From the NCBI RefSeq assembly GCF_011947225.1, contig NZ_JAATVW010000004.1, positions 62,001 through 126,000 of the forward strand: a stretch of 64,000 nt of DNA, given 5' to 3'. The position numbers and the translations under genes were made by a program. The notes under the pieces are model-generated. The model had not been told where the DNA came from. It was given only the letters and a program-made list of their open reading frames with translations, and made no database searches. This document shows positions 20,160 to 28,081 of this stretch, in pieces; positions within the stretch are counted from its first letter, which is position 1, and each line of letters opens with the position of its first letter. This DNA comes from Planosporangium flavigriseum (lineage in GTDB: Bacteria; Actinomycetota; Actinomycetes; Mycobacteriales; Micromonosporaceae).

Positions 20160-20936
20160 ATGCGGGTTAGGGGCTATCCGGCAGGCTCACCATGCTGGGC
20201 CGATGTTTCCACGCCGGATCCGGTGGCGAGCCGTACGTTCTACGGCGGCCTGTTCGGCTGGACCTGGCGGGACGCGTCCGTCGACGGGTACGTCAACTTC
20301 TATCTGGGCGACCAGGCGGTGGCCGGCCTCCGGGCGGTACCCGAGTCGGCCCCGACGGGCTGGATGCCGTACGTGGCGACCGACGACGCGGACGCGACGA
20401 TCGCGCTGGTACGCGACAACGGCGGCTCAGTGCTCTCCGGGCCGGCCGAGTTGAGCGACGCCGCGCGGATCGCGGTCGTGGCCGACGCGGCCGGGGCGGC
20501 GTTCGGGGTGTGGCAGCGCCTGCGCTTCCCCGGCGCGCAGGTGGCCAACGAGTTCGGCTCCGTATGCTGGTCCGAGCTGGCCACGGGCGACCCGGACGGT
20601 GCGAAAACGTTCTACGGCAACGTTTTCGGGTGGTCCGACCGGCCGGCGGAGACCGCGGACGGGACGCCCTACACCGAGTGGTACCGCGAGGACCGGACCC
20701 TGGCCGGCATGATCGAGACCGGCCCGCTGTTCCCGGCCGGGGTCCCTGCACATTGGACTGTCATGGTGCTGGTAGAGGACTGCGCGGAGAGCGCGGGGCG
20801 CGCCCTTGAGCTGGGCGGGAAGGTGCAGCTCACGCCGACCGACATCGGCGTCGGCATGTACGCGCAGCTAATTGATCCCCAGGGAGCGGCCTTCCGGGTG
20901 CTGGAACTGGTCCCTGAACTGGTGGCATCGCTCTGA
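20160..20936 (+). CDS. Two-domain VOC family protein
   Basis: 258-residue protein made of two vicinal-oxygen-chelate units (about residues 5-120 and 128-256), each with the beta-alpha-beta-beta-beta pattern and the TFYGGLFGW / TFYGNVFGW segments. This is the glyoxalase/bleomycin-resistance/dioxygenase superfamily; the substrate is unknown and a metal-binding His/Glu set is not obvious. The ATG at 20160 is chosen because a GGAGGA site ends 9 bases before it, while the in-frame TTG at 20151 abuts the site. Convergent with the LPXTG gene across a hairpin. Confidence 0.85.
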   Translation: MRVRGYPAGSPCWADVSTPDPVASRTFYGGLFGWTWRDASVDGYVNFYLGDQAVAGLRAVPESAPTGWMPYVATDDADATIALVRDNGGSVLSGPAELSDAARIAVVADAAGAAFGVWQRLRFPGAQVANEFGSVCWSELATGDPDGAKTFYGNVFGWSDRPAETADGTPYTEWYREDRTLAGMIETGPLFPAGVPAHWTVMVLVEDCAESAGRALELGGKVQLTPTDIGVGMYAQLIDPQGAAFRVLELVPELVASL

Positions 20937-20947
20937 GCGACAACGCA

Positions 20948-20992
20948 ACGGCCGCCCGGGCGCCGGCTGGTGTGCCGGGTCCGAGCGGCCGT
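20948..20992. terminator. Bidirectional hairpin terminator
   Basis: Inverted repeat ACGGCCGC (20948-20955) and GCGGCCGT (20985-20992) with further partial pairing inside (CCGG/CCGG). It lies between the convergent VOC and LPXTG genes. Confidence 0.6.
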
Positions 20993-21005
20993 ATGGCGTG
21001 CGCGG

Positions 21006-22250
21006 TTAGACGAAACGCCGCCGCCGGGTGAGGCGGACGAGCACGACACCGAACGCCAGGACCAGCAGCGCGATCCCGATCAGCTTCGGCAGTGCCGCGC
21101 CGGTGACCGGCAGACCGCCCGCGCTGGCGGTGACGCCTAGGGTCAGGTAGCGGTACGCGCCGTCCGGGCCCACGCCGCCGGCCACCAGGGTGTGCGAACC
21201 GGACAGCCCGGCCGGCAACGTGACGCTGGTCGAGAAGGCGCCCGTACCGTCCGTTGTGACGGTCTTGAGCACCTGCGGCGTGGAGTACACCACGACCTGG
21301 ACCGGTACGTGGGCCGCGTACCCCGTACCCGACAGCGTTACCGACTGGTTGGCCGTCACCGAGGTACTCGGCGCGGTCAGCTTGCCGGCCGACGCGGGTA
21401 CCGACGCCGGCGGAGTCGGCGCGCTGGTGACCGGAGCCAGCACCTTGGCCAGGTCGCTCCCGGCAAGGTCAGAGGAAAAGTCGGCGTTCTTGTTGCTGAT
21501 CGCGCTGACGTAGACCCTGTACGAGTTGCCGGCGACCAAATCCTTGATGGTGCAGGTCAGCTCCGTCGTCGTATCACAACCGCCACTTGTGGACTGGGCG
21601 TTCTCCATGACGGCCTCGGCGTGATAGCCCGCGATGCCGCTGCCCGGGTCGGCCGGGGGCTGCCAGGACACCACCAGTTCGTTCGGTCCCGGCAGGACCT
21701 TGACCTGCTGCGGCTTGCCCGGCACGGCGACCTGCGCCACGTCGATCGTGGCCGGCGCCGACTCCGGACTGCCAAGGGCTGTGACCGTGACGGAATAGGT
21801 GCCATCGGCGCTACCGGTGAACGAGCACGTGTTGTTGGCCGAACTGGCCGCCGTGGGGGCGATGTCCGCTTCGGCGATAGGGTCAGCACACGTGGTGGCG
21901 GTCAGAGTGGCGCCGGCCGGTGGGGTGATGCTGACCTCCCACGCCCGCGGTCCGAACCCCCAGCTCACCCCTGCCTGGGTCCACGTGATGTTCACCTGCC
22001 GCTGCGTTGCCGTGGGCTGTGACACCTGCAACGTGGTGGTCTTACCCACCGTGGGGAGGAACGGGAAAACCGGGGGGAACACTGGCGCGACCGGAACTGG
22101 AGGTGGATTCACGGCAGGCGACACCTGAGGGCTGGCGACCGCGGCCGGCGCCGCGAGTCCGACGGCTGCGACGGCGGCAACCGCCGTCGAGAGTCCAGCC
22201 CAGGCGTAGCGACGTCTCGAGCCACGCCGGCTGGGCGCGATATTGGTCAT
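21006..22250 (-). CDS. LPXTG-type cell wall-anchored Fn3-like protein
   Basis: Secreted surface protein of 414 residues. Order: arginine-rich N-terminus and signal peptide (hydrophobic about 20-40, ending AVASP), a Pro/Val linker, Ig-like region, a fibronectin type III-like domain (about residues 175-265, GKPQQVKVLPGPNELVVSW), a second beta domain, then the sorting signal LPVTG, a hydrophobic helix and the basic tail LTRRRRFV. LPXTG plus helix plus charged tail is the sortase recognition layout. No sortase gene lies in the window. The ATG at 22250 is preferred over an upstream TTG (22277) because a GGGAGA site lies before it. Ligand unknown; adhesion or wall structure are reasonable guesses. 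Confidence 0.8.
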   Translation of the reverse strand: MTNIAPSRRGSRRRYAWAGLSTAVAAVAAVGLAAPAAVASPQVSPAVNPPPVPVAPVFPPVFPFLPTVGKTTTLQVSQPTATQRQVNITWTQAGVSWGFGPRAWEVSITPPAGATLTATTCADPIAEADIAPTAASSANNTCSFTGSADGTYSVTVTALGSPESAPATIDVAQVAVPGKPQQVKVLPGPNELVVSWQPPADPGSGIAGYHAEAVMENAQSTSGGCDTTTELTCTIKDLVAGNSYRVYVSAISNKNADFSSDLAGSDLAKVLAPVTSAPTPPASVPASAGKLTAPSTSVTANQSVTLSGTGYAAHVPVQVVVYSTPQVLKTVTTDGTGAFSTSVTLPAGLSGSHTLVAGGVGPDGAYRYLTLGVTASAGGLPVTGAALPKLIGIALLVLAFGVVLVRLTRRRRFV

Positions 22251-22410
22251 TTGATCCGACTCTCCCGTTATTGCCAACGCAGCCGCCAGCAGTGATCTTC
22301 GATGCGTAACGCTATAGCAATTTGGGTGATCAAATCCGGAAAAATCTCATCCGTTCGTGCACAAACGGAAAGAGTTCTCCCGCTGCAGGACTGCTGAACG
22401 GTTGGTCGCG

Positions 22411-22605
22411 CTACCGCCGAACCGGGACCACCAAAGGGCCGTACTCACCAGGCAGCACCCGCGCCACGTACACGTTGATCTTGAGCTGCTTGAGTTGGTC
22501 GACGATCTTGTTCAGGTCGTTGGAGACGACGAGGTCCGAGTTGCGGCCGGCGATCGCCTCGGCGTTCGGCTTGAACCCGGACAGGTCCGTCTTCGGTACC
22601 CCGGC
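22411..22605 (-). pseudogene. Relic of an ABC transporter substrate-binding protein
   Basis: About 64 codons on the minus strand read HPAGVPKTDLSGFKPNAEAI and continue to NSDLVVSNDLNKIVDQLKQL, then stop at 22411. This matches the middle of iron/cobalamin-type (BtuF/FecB) binding proteins, where a PNxExIxxxxPDLV block precedes a xLKxxxIPVY strand. Intact family members have roughly 300 residues, a signal peptide and two lobes; here both ends are missing. The open frame extends further upstream but without similarity. It is therefore a decayed fragment, left by deletion, in the otherwise empty gap 22278-22686. Confidence 0.65.
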
Positions 22606-22686
22606 CGGGTGCCCGGTTGTCCGCGCATCACCGCGTGGTGGCGTGGCTCGCGTGTCACACCCGGCAGGTGGGGTTAATGTGCGGCC

Positions 22687-23001
22687 ATGGACCTGGACGC
22701 CCTCGCTGCGAATGCGCAACGTCAGGTGGAACGGATAGCCAGCATGCAGGCCGATCTCGCCGAGGCGACCGCGTGCGGCGCGTCGCGATCGGGACGGGTA
22801 CGCGCCCGTACCGGACCCGGCGGTGGAGTGCTCGGCCTCCACATCGAACCGGCCGCCATGGGACTGTCACCTGAGGAGCTTGCCGCCGAGGTCACCGAGG
22901 CGATCAGCGCCGCTCAGCACGCCTACGGCGTGCTGGCCGACAAAATCATGGCTCCCGTGCTGGGCTTCCGGTCCACGATCGGCGGTCCGGCGGTGGGCTG
23001 A
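22687..23001 (+). CDS. YbaB/EbfC family nucleoid-associated protein
   Basis: 104-residue small protein with the YbaB/EbfC pattern: N-terminal helix MDLDALAANAQRQVERIASMQADL, a central beta part (GVLGLHIEPAAMGLSPEEL) and a C-terminal helix. Such proteins form dimers that bind DNA non-specifically and are thought to shape the nucleoid. In actinomycetes several paralogues exist, often next to secretion or unknown genes. Here it stands alone between a pseudogene and a convergent DUF4229 gene. No strong ribosome site is visible before the ATG. Confidence 0.75.
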   Translation: MDLDALAANAQRQVERIASMQADLAEATACGASRSGRVRARTGPGGGVLGLHIEPAAMGLSPEELAAEVTEAISAAQHAYGVLADKIMAPVLGFRSTIGGPAVG

Positions 23002-23006
23002 CCCCG

Positions 23007-23321
23007 TTACGGGGTGTCCGTGCCCTTGCGCTCTTCGCCGTCCTTGCGGTCCTCGACTGTCTCCGCGCGGTCCCCATCGCCGGCGAGGGCCGAGCGCAGT
23101 CGCGCTTTCTCGTCCGCGCGCCGCTGGGCCGTGCCGGCCATCTGCTGCGCCACCTGGTCGCGCATCCCGCGCAGCAGGAACAGCGCGAGCAGCGCCGAGA
23201 CGATCACCGCGATCATCAGCTTGAGCAGCGGGTTGAGCTGGATCGGAACCGCGATCAGAATCGCAGCGACCACGACGAACAACCCGACGCGGGCGAGCGA
23301 GTACTTCAGCATCGGATTCAC
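23007..23321 (-). CDS. DUF4229-like small membrane protein
   Basis: 104 residues: two adjacent transmembrane helices (about residues 10-28 and 32-50) followed by a charged cytoplasmic tail rich in Arg, Asp, Glu and Lys. This matches the actinobacterial DUF4229 family, of unknown function. The start is GTG at 23321, coupled by a GTGA overlap to the upstream membrane gene; an ATG three codons later is possible. Shares a likely transcript with 23318-23743. Confidence 0.72.
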   Translation of the reverse strand: MNPMLKYSLARVGLFVVVAAILIAVPIQLNPLLKLMIAVIVSALLALFLLRGMRDQVAQQMAGTAQRRADEKARLRSALAGDGDRAETVEDRKDGEERKGTDTP

Positions 23322-23743
23322 CGCGGGACACCCCTGTCTGATAGCCACCTGATCCCCATGTACCAGAGCACTCCGTACAGAAGCGCACTGATGGCGGCGC
23401 CAATGGCGCCCGAGCCCAGCGGTGGCAGCCAGTCCCCTACCGTCACGGCCACCGCAAAACCCAAAGTTCCGGCGAGCAAGGCGGAGACGAGCGCCATTCC
23501 GGCCCGGGCGGGCACCCCGCGCCAGGCCCGGAACTCCTCGGTGAACAGCCACACCGGCAGGATGCCGGCGAGCCAGCCCGAGAGCTGGCCGAAGCGACCG
23601 AGGCCGAGCAGGCTCGAAAGCCCGTCGATCAGGAGCAGCAGCACGAAACCGAGAACGAGGCCGACCGCCACCCATGCGAGCAGCTCGGCCAGGCGTAGCA
23701 CGCGGCCCTCGGCGTCGCGGCGCGGAAATGTCGTCTCACTCAT
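23318..23743 (-). CDS. Four-helix membrane protein of unknown function
   Basis: 141 residues with four predicted transmembrane segments (about 18-43, 53-67, 80-104 and 112-133 of the chain) and a short charged N-terminus. No recognised family. It is coupled to the DUF4229 gene and lies 51 bases downstream of mqnE on the same strand, so it may be co-transcribed with mqnE. The ATG at 23743 is preferred to a TTG two codons upstream. Confidence 0.6.
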   Translation of the reverse strand: MSETTFPRRDAEGRVLRLAELLAWVAVGLVLGFVLLLLIDGLSSLLGLGRFGQLSGWLAGILPVWLFTEEFRAWRGVPARAGMALVSALLAGTLGFAVAVTVGDWLPPLGSGAIGAAISALLYGVLWYMGIRWLSDRGVPR

Positions 23744-23793
23744 GCCCAACTGAGGGTACGCGACCTCCGCCAGCGTCTTTCGTAGCGCCCCGG

Positions 23794-24963
23794 CTAAGCC
23801 CAGACCTGCTGGGGAACTGAGCGGCGCTCGGCCAGCGACTTCGGTGCGTCGTACTCGCGCACCACCTCGTAGCGGGTGTTGCGCTCGACCGGACGGAACC
23901 CGGCGTCCTGGATGAGCTGGAGCAGGTCCTCGCGGTGCATCGTGTTCGGCGTGCCGTAGCTGTCAGCGTCGTGGGTGATCTTGTACTCAACGACCGAGCC
24001 GTCCAGGTCGTCGACGCCGAAGTTGAGCGACAGCTGGGCCACCGACAGCCCGTGCATGACCCAGAAGCACTTGACGTGCGGCACGTTGTCGAACAGCAGC
24101 CGAGATACCGCGAAGGTCTTCAGGGACTCCGCGGGCGAGGCCATGGTGGTCTGCGCCTGGATCCGGTTACGGATCTTCCCGTCCGCCGAGTCGACGAAGT
24201 CATGCTGGTAACGCAGCGGGATGAAGACCTGGAACCCGCCCGTCTCGTCCTGCAGCTCACGCAGCCGCAGGACGTGGTCGACCCGGTGGCGGGGCTCCTC
24301 GATGTGGCCGTACAGCATCGTGCTCGGCGTCTTCAGCCCCTTGGAGTGGGCCAGGCGGTGGATACGAGACCAGTCTTCCCAGTGGGTGTTGTGGTCGACG
24401 ATGTGCTGGCGGATCTCCCAGTCGAAGATCTCGGCGCCGCCGCCGGTCAGCGACTCCAGGCCGGCGTCGATCAGCTCGTCGAGGATCTGGTCGGCGGGCA
24501 GGCCGGAGATCCGCTCAAACCAGTGGATCTCGGTCGCGGTGAAGGCCTTCAGGTTGACGTTCGGTAGTACGGCCTTGAGCTCGCGCAGCACGCGCGGGTA
24601 GTACTTCCACGGCAGCGTCGGGTGCAGGCCGTTGACGATGTGCAGTTCGGTGAGCTGCTCGCCCTCCATCTGCTTGGCCAGGCGCACGGCCTCCTCGATA
24701 CGCATCGTGTACGCGTCCTTCTCGCCCGGCTTGCGCTGGAACGAGCAGTACGCACACGACGCCGAGCACACGTTGGTGAGGTTGAGGTGCCGGTTGACGT
24801 TGAACATCACCCGGTCGCCGTTCTTCTCCGTACGGACGTGGTGCGCGAGACGTCCGAGCCATACCAGGTCGTCGGATTCGTACAGGGCGATGCCGTCCTC
24901 GCGGGTCAGCCGCTCGCCCGCGTACACCTTGGCCTCGAGTTCGCGCTTGAGCCCAGCGTCCAC
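23794..24963 (-). CDS. mqnE: Aminofutalosine synthase (radical SAM)
   Basis: Radical SAM enzyme that joins 3-enolpyruvylbenzoate, the product of MqnA, to SAM-derived adenosine, giving 6-amino-6-deoxyfutalosine. The cluster motif CSASCAYC is at Cys66, Cys70, Cys73, in the context RHLNLTNVCSASCAYCSFQR specific for MqnE. The GTG at 24963 is chosen (389 residues) because GGGAGG ends 5 bases before it; an ATG at 24978 and GTG at 24984 upstream lack such a site. Divergent from the NlpC/P60 gene. Confidence 0.93.
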   Translation of the reverse strand: MDAGLKRELEAKVYAGERLTREDGIALYESDDLVWLGRLAHHVRTEKNGDRVMFNVNRHLNLTNVCSASCAYCSFQRKPGEKDAYTMRIEEAVRLAKQMEGEQLTELHIVNGLHPTLPWKYYPRVLRELKAVLPNVNLKAFTATEIHWFERISGLPADQILDELIDAGLESLTGGGAEIFDWEIRQHIVDHNTHWEDWSRIHRLAHSKGLKTPSTMLYGHIEEPRHRVDHVLRLRELQDETGGFQVFIPLRYQHDFVDSADGKIRNRIQAQTTMASPAESLKTFAVSRLLFDNVPHVKCFWVMHGLSVAQLSLNFGVDDLDGSVVEYKITHDADSYGTPNTMHREDLLQLIQDAGFRPVERNTRYEVVREYDAPKSLAERRSVPQQVWA

Positions 24964-25174
24964 ATCTACCTCCCGCATCCGCACGGACCCCGCTGCCCTG
25001 CGCGATGGTCCGAAAAACCAGCGTACGTCGCCCGATCAGCCAGGCCGCAGCGGAGGTGCGGGTAGCCACTTCCCACACTAAATGTCGAATTCAGCGTTAA
25101 CTTTCGATCCTTAGCCGTTCCCGGGTTCACAAGCGCCACCGGTTCATGTAGACACCTGTGGAAGGGGAGGCTAG

Positions 25175-26659
25175 ATGGCACACCGATGGACTCTGCGGAC
25201 CGGCATACGCCCTTTTGTCGCTTCGGCGGCTGTCTGCACTGCGCTGTGCCTTTTCGTCGCGCGCCCGGCGTACGCCGATCCGGCGCCCCCGGGAGTGCCG
25301 GACGCCGGATCACGTCCGGCGGTCGCCGGGTCCGTCCAGCTTCCGGGCACCTCCACCGCTGGCGGCAGCGCGGCTGACGCGCGACCCGCCGCGACCGAGC
25401 CGGGACCGCTCGGTCGGCAGATCATGACTGAGAGTATCGCCCTGGAGACGGCCGGCCAGCAGCTTCGCAAGCTCGACGCGGACCTCACCGAGACTCGACG
25501 TACGGGCGACGCCACGCATGCCGCGTGGACGAAGGCGAGCAAAGAACTGTCCGAGCTGCGGGACCGGGTCAGCCACGAAGCCGGCGAGGCGTACAAGGCA
25601 GCGACCGCGCTCGGCCCGCTCGACACGTACGCCTCCGACCTCCATGAGCTGTCGGTGCTCGCACCCGGGATCGGGCAGCAACCGGGAAGTCAGGCGACCG
25701 CCCGCGACCTGGAACACGCAGAGCAGACCGAACACGCCGCCCTGGCCGCCCACCAGGCCGCGACCAACGCGGCAACCGAGCTGAGCCGCACGCGGGACAG
25801 CACGAAGGCGGAGTTCGACAAGCGCACCGCCACGCTGACGGACCTGCGTACCCAGAACGCGGTGGAGTACCAGCGGGAGCTGGCCGCCATCGACACGCAG
25901 CAGGCCGCCCTCGGGGCAGGCATGAACATCGGCGCCGCGGTCAAGGGCATGGACGCCAACCCGAAGGCGAAGCGGGCACTCCAGTACGCCATCAGCAAGC
26001 GGGGCTCGACCTACATCTTCGGCCACGAGGGCCCGAACACGTTCGACTGCTCTGGGCTGGTGCTGTGGTCGTACACCCAGCCGGACGTGGGCGCCAGCCT
26101 GCCGCGGGTGGCCAACGACCAGTACTGGGCCACGAGGAACAAGCCGGTGCAGGTCGACAGCCTGCTGCCGGGCGACCTGCTCTTCTTCGCCACCGACAAT
26201 TCCGACTGGCACACGGTCCACCACGTCGGGATGTACGTGGGGAACGGGTACATGGTCCACGCCCCCACGACCGGTGATGTCGTGAAGATCTCGCCGGTCT
26301 GGTGGTCGGAGTTCTACCGGGCAACCCGGGTGTTCGACGCCGTGCCCGCCACCAGCCCGGTTCCGTCGCCACCGCGGGCTCCGGCGGCGGCGACGACGCA
26401 GCCGCCGGCCAGCAGCGCCCCACCGGCCTCCTCGCAGCCGCCGGCCAGCAGCGCGCCACCGGCAACGACCGAACCGCCCGCCAGTACGCCGCCCCCGTCG
26501 CCGAGCACGACGAAGACGAACCCGGCGCCGCAGACCCCGTCGGAGTCGACAACTTCTTCCCCGTCAGCCAGCGCGTCACCGTCCGCCTCACCCTCCAAAT
26601 CCGCACCTACTCCCTCCGGCTCCGCAAAAGCGGGCAATCCAAGCCCGTCAAGCTCGTAG
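25175..26659 (+). CDS. Secreted NlpC/P60 peptidoglycan hydrolase with coiled coil
   Basis: 494-residue exported hydrolase. Signal peptide 1-34 (cleavage after PAYA), then a long coiled-coil region (about 85-255, rich in Glu, Ala, Thr, Arg), an NlpC/P60 domain (about 262-390) with catalytic Cys292 in FDCSGLV and His350 in HHVGMYVG, and a Pro/Ser/Thr-rich tail with PPASS repeats. This is the layout of RipA/PcsB-type D,L-endopeptidases, which cut peptide cross-bridges at division and are held inactive by the coiled coil. GGGGAGG lies 4 bases before the ATG. Its substrate and partners are inferred from the family. Confidence 0.87.
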   Translation: MAHRWTLRTGIRPFVASAAVCTALCLFVARPAYADPAPPGVPDAGSRPAVAGSVQLPGTSTAGGSAADARPAATEPGPLGRQIMTESIALETAGQQLRKLDADLTETRRTGDATHAAWTKASKELSELRDRVSHEAGEAYKAATALGPLDTYASDLHELSVLAPGIGQQPGSQATARDLEHAEQTEHAALAAHQAATNAATELSRTRDSTKAEFDKRTATLTDLRTQNAVEYQRELAAIDTQQAALGAGMNIGAAVKGMDANPKAKRALQYAISKRGSTYIFGHEGPNTFDCSGLVLWSYTQPDVGASLPRVANDQYWATRNKPVQVDSLLPGDLLFFATDNSDWHTVHHVGMYVGNGYMVHAPTTGDVVKISPVWWSEFYRATRVFDAVPATSPVPSPPRAPAAATTQPPASSAPPASSQPPASSAPPATTEPPASTPPPSPSTTKTNPAPQTPSESTTSSPSASASPSASPSKSAPTPSGSAKAGNPSPSSS

Positions 26660-26747
26660 CGAGGCAAGGCCGCCGCAGGTGGCGACAGTGACGTCCGGAA
26701 GATCATTCCGCCTACCCCTCCTGCATCACGTTCGCAAATGTGGGACG

Positions 26748-26772
26748 GTAAATGCGGAGAATCTCCATTTAC
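26748..26772. promoter_or_regulatory. AT-rich inverted repeat before proline-rich gene
   Basis: Inverted repeat with arms GTAAAT...GGAG and CTCC...ATTTAC (two-base bulge, three-base loop) 40 bases before the ATG at 26812. Its low GC stands out. It could be an operator, or a short terminator for the NlpC/P60 gene. Confidence 0.35.
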
Positions 26773-26811
26773 TTCGGACGTAGCGTTCGGGCGGAGTCGT
26801 GGGAGGTACGC

Positions 26812-27906
26812 ATGGACGACCGTGAGGCCGCCACGGCACGTGAGGATGGCACGGCAGTGGATCACGCTGAGGAGGCCGACCCCCGAATCAACCGGGTGGG
26901 CGTCGGGCGGGCGAGCGCCCCGACCGTTGCGCCACCCGCGGCGGTACCCGACGGGATGCGGTCCGCCCCCACCGTCTATCGCGCCGGCGAGGTGCCGACG
27001 ACCACCCCGGATCGGGACCGCCCAGGCACGGACCTGCCGGCACGTATCCCCGGGCAGAGCCACGCCGAGGCGGACTCGTCGTGGAAGGCGTTCGAACCAC
27101 CCCGACCGCGGCCGGCCGCCGAGACACCGCAGCCGGAGACCGCGGAGGAGGGTTCGACCGTGGCGCGGGCGCGCGCGACCGTACCGGGTGCCACCCCGGT
27201 GACCTCGGACGACGTCGTCGACGCGGCCAAGCAGAGCATCCCGGAGCCTCGGACGTACCGCGCCGGCGGCACCGACGCCGAGGACGCCGCACCGGGTACG
27301 ACGCCGGCTGAGCCACCGGAGCCGGTGTCACCGCCCGAGCCGGTGTCACCGCCCGAGCCGGTCTCGCCACCCGAGCCGGTCTCGCCACCCGAGCCGGCCG
27401 AGCCGCCGCCCGGCCCGTCGCCGTTCCCGTCGCCCACTCCGGTACCCACGCCGCCCCGTCCGGTACCGCCGGAGCCGCCCACACCGCAGCCGGAGCCGGG
27501 CCCGCCGATCCCGCCGCAACCGCCGGTGCCGCCGTCACCGGTGCCGCCGGGCCCGGCCCCGGTCCCGCCGTTCCCTCCCCCGCCGCCGGCGATCGCCGAG
27601 ACGCCGCTGTCCGTGCGGGCGGCGGGGCCGGTGTCCGGCGAGAACGACGGCTGGGCACCCCGGCAGCCTCTACACGGGACGGTGTACAGCGGCAGTCTGG
27701 TGACGAGCCAGCCCATTTCGCTGGAGTACTCCGGCTCGCTGACCGGCCACATCCTCAGCCAGGGTACCGACGCACCGCCGCCGGAGTCGCGAACCACCCG
27801 AGTCGTCGTGATCATGACGGTCGTCATGACGGTACTGGTGGTACTGGGCATTGTGACGGCCGTCTTCGCCCGTAATGCCCTGATTGGCATGATGACGGGG
27901 CGCTGA
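26812..27906 (+). CDS. Proline-rich single-pass membrane protein
   Basis: 364 residues, start at ATG 26812 behind a GGGAGG site 5 bases away. The N-terminal two thirds are charged, disordered and very rich in Pro, Glu and Thr, including a PPEPVS tandem repeat (residues about 168-196) and a run of PPxP units to about 265. A short folded-looking block follows (TVYSGSLVTSQPISLEYSGSL), then one C-terminal transmembrane helix (about 336-358). With no signal peptide, the proline-rich part is probably cytoplasmic and the protein tail-anchored. No family recognised; such regions often act as spacers or SH3/WW-like docking sites. Confidence 0.65.
   Translation: MDDREAATAREDGTAVDHAEEADPRINRVGVGRASAPTVAPPAAVPDGMRSAPTVYRAGEVPTTTPDRDRPGTDLPARIPGQSHAEADSSWKAFEPPRPRPAAETPQPETAEEGSTVARARATVPGATPVTSDDVVDAAKQSIPEPRTYRAGGTDAEDAAPGTTPAEPPEPVSPPEPVSPPEPVSPPEPVSPPEPAEPPPGPSPFPSPTPVPTPPRPVPPEPPTPQPEPGPPIPPQPPVPPSPVPPGPAPVPPFPPPPPAIAETPLSVRAAGPVSGENDGWAPRQPLHGTVYSGSLVTSQPISLEYSGSLTGHILSQGTDAPPPESRTTRVVVIMTVVMTVLVVLGIVTAVFARNALIGMMTGR
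27313..27399 (+). repeat. 18-bp tandem repeat coding PPEPVS
   Basis: Four full and one partial copy of an 18-base unit (27313-27330, 27331-27348, 27349-27366, 27367-27384, then partial). Copies differ at one to three bases. It encodes PPEPVS units and is likely to vary in copy number. Confidence 0.85.
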
Positions 27907-28081
27907 CGCTCAAGGCCGCCGGCGAGCAGCCGCACGTGAGCCGCACCACCTCGTTAGGGGTTGCGCGGTCCGATGCAGCTAGTCTTGATCGTTCACTGAG
28001 CGCACGCGATAGCGGCGTGCCTGGGCGCTGACCGGCCAGGGCCGGAGGGGAGCGCCCCGCTCTTACTCCGGAAGGTTTCTC

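Noticed and set aside
25080-25174. c-di-AMP (ydaO-type) riboswitch before the NlpC/P60 gene
   Set aside because: Actinobacterial wall hydrolase genes often carry one, but none of the conserved ydaO blocks could be found in the 190 bases before the start.
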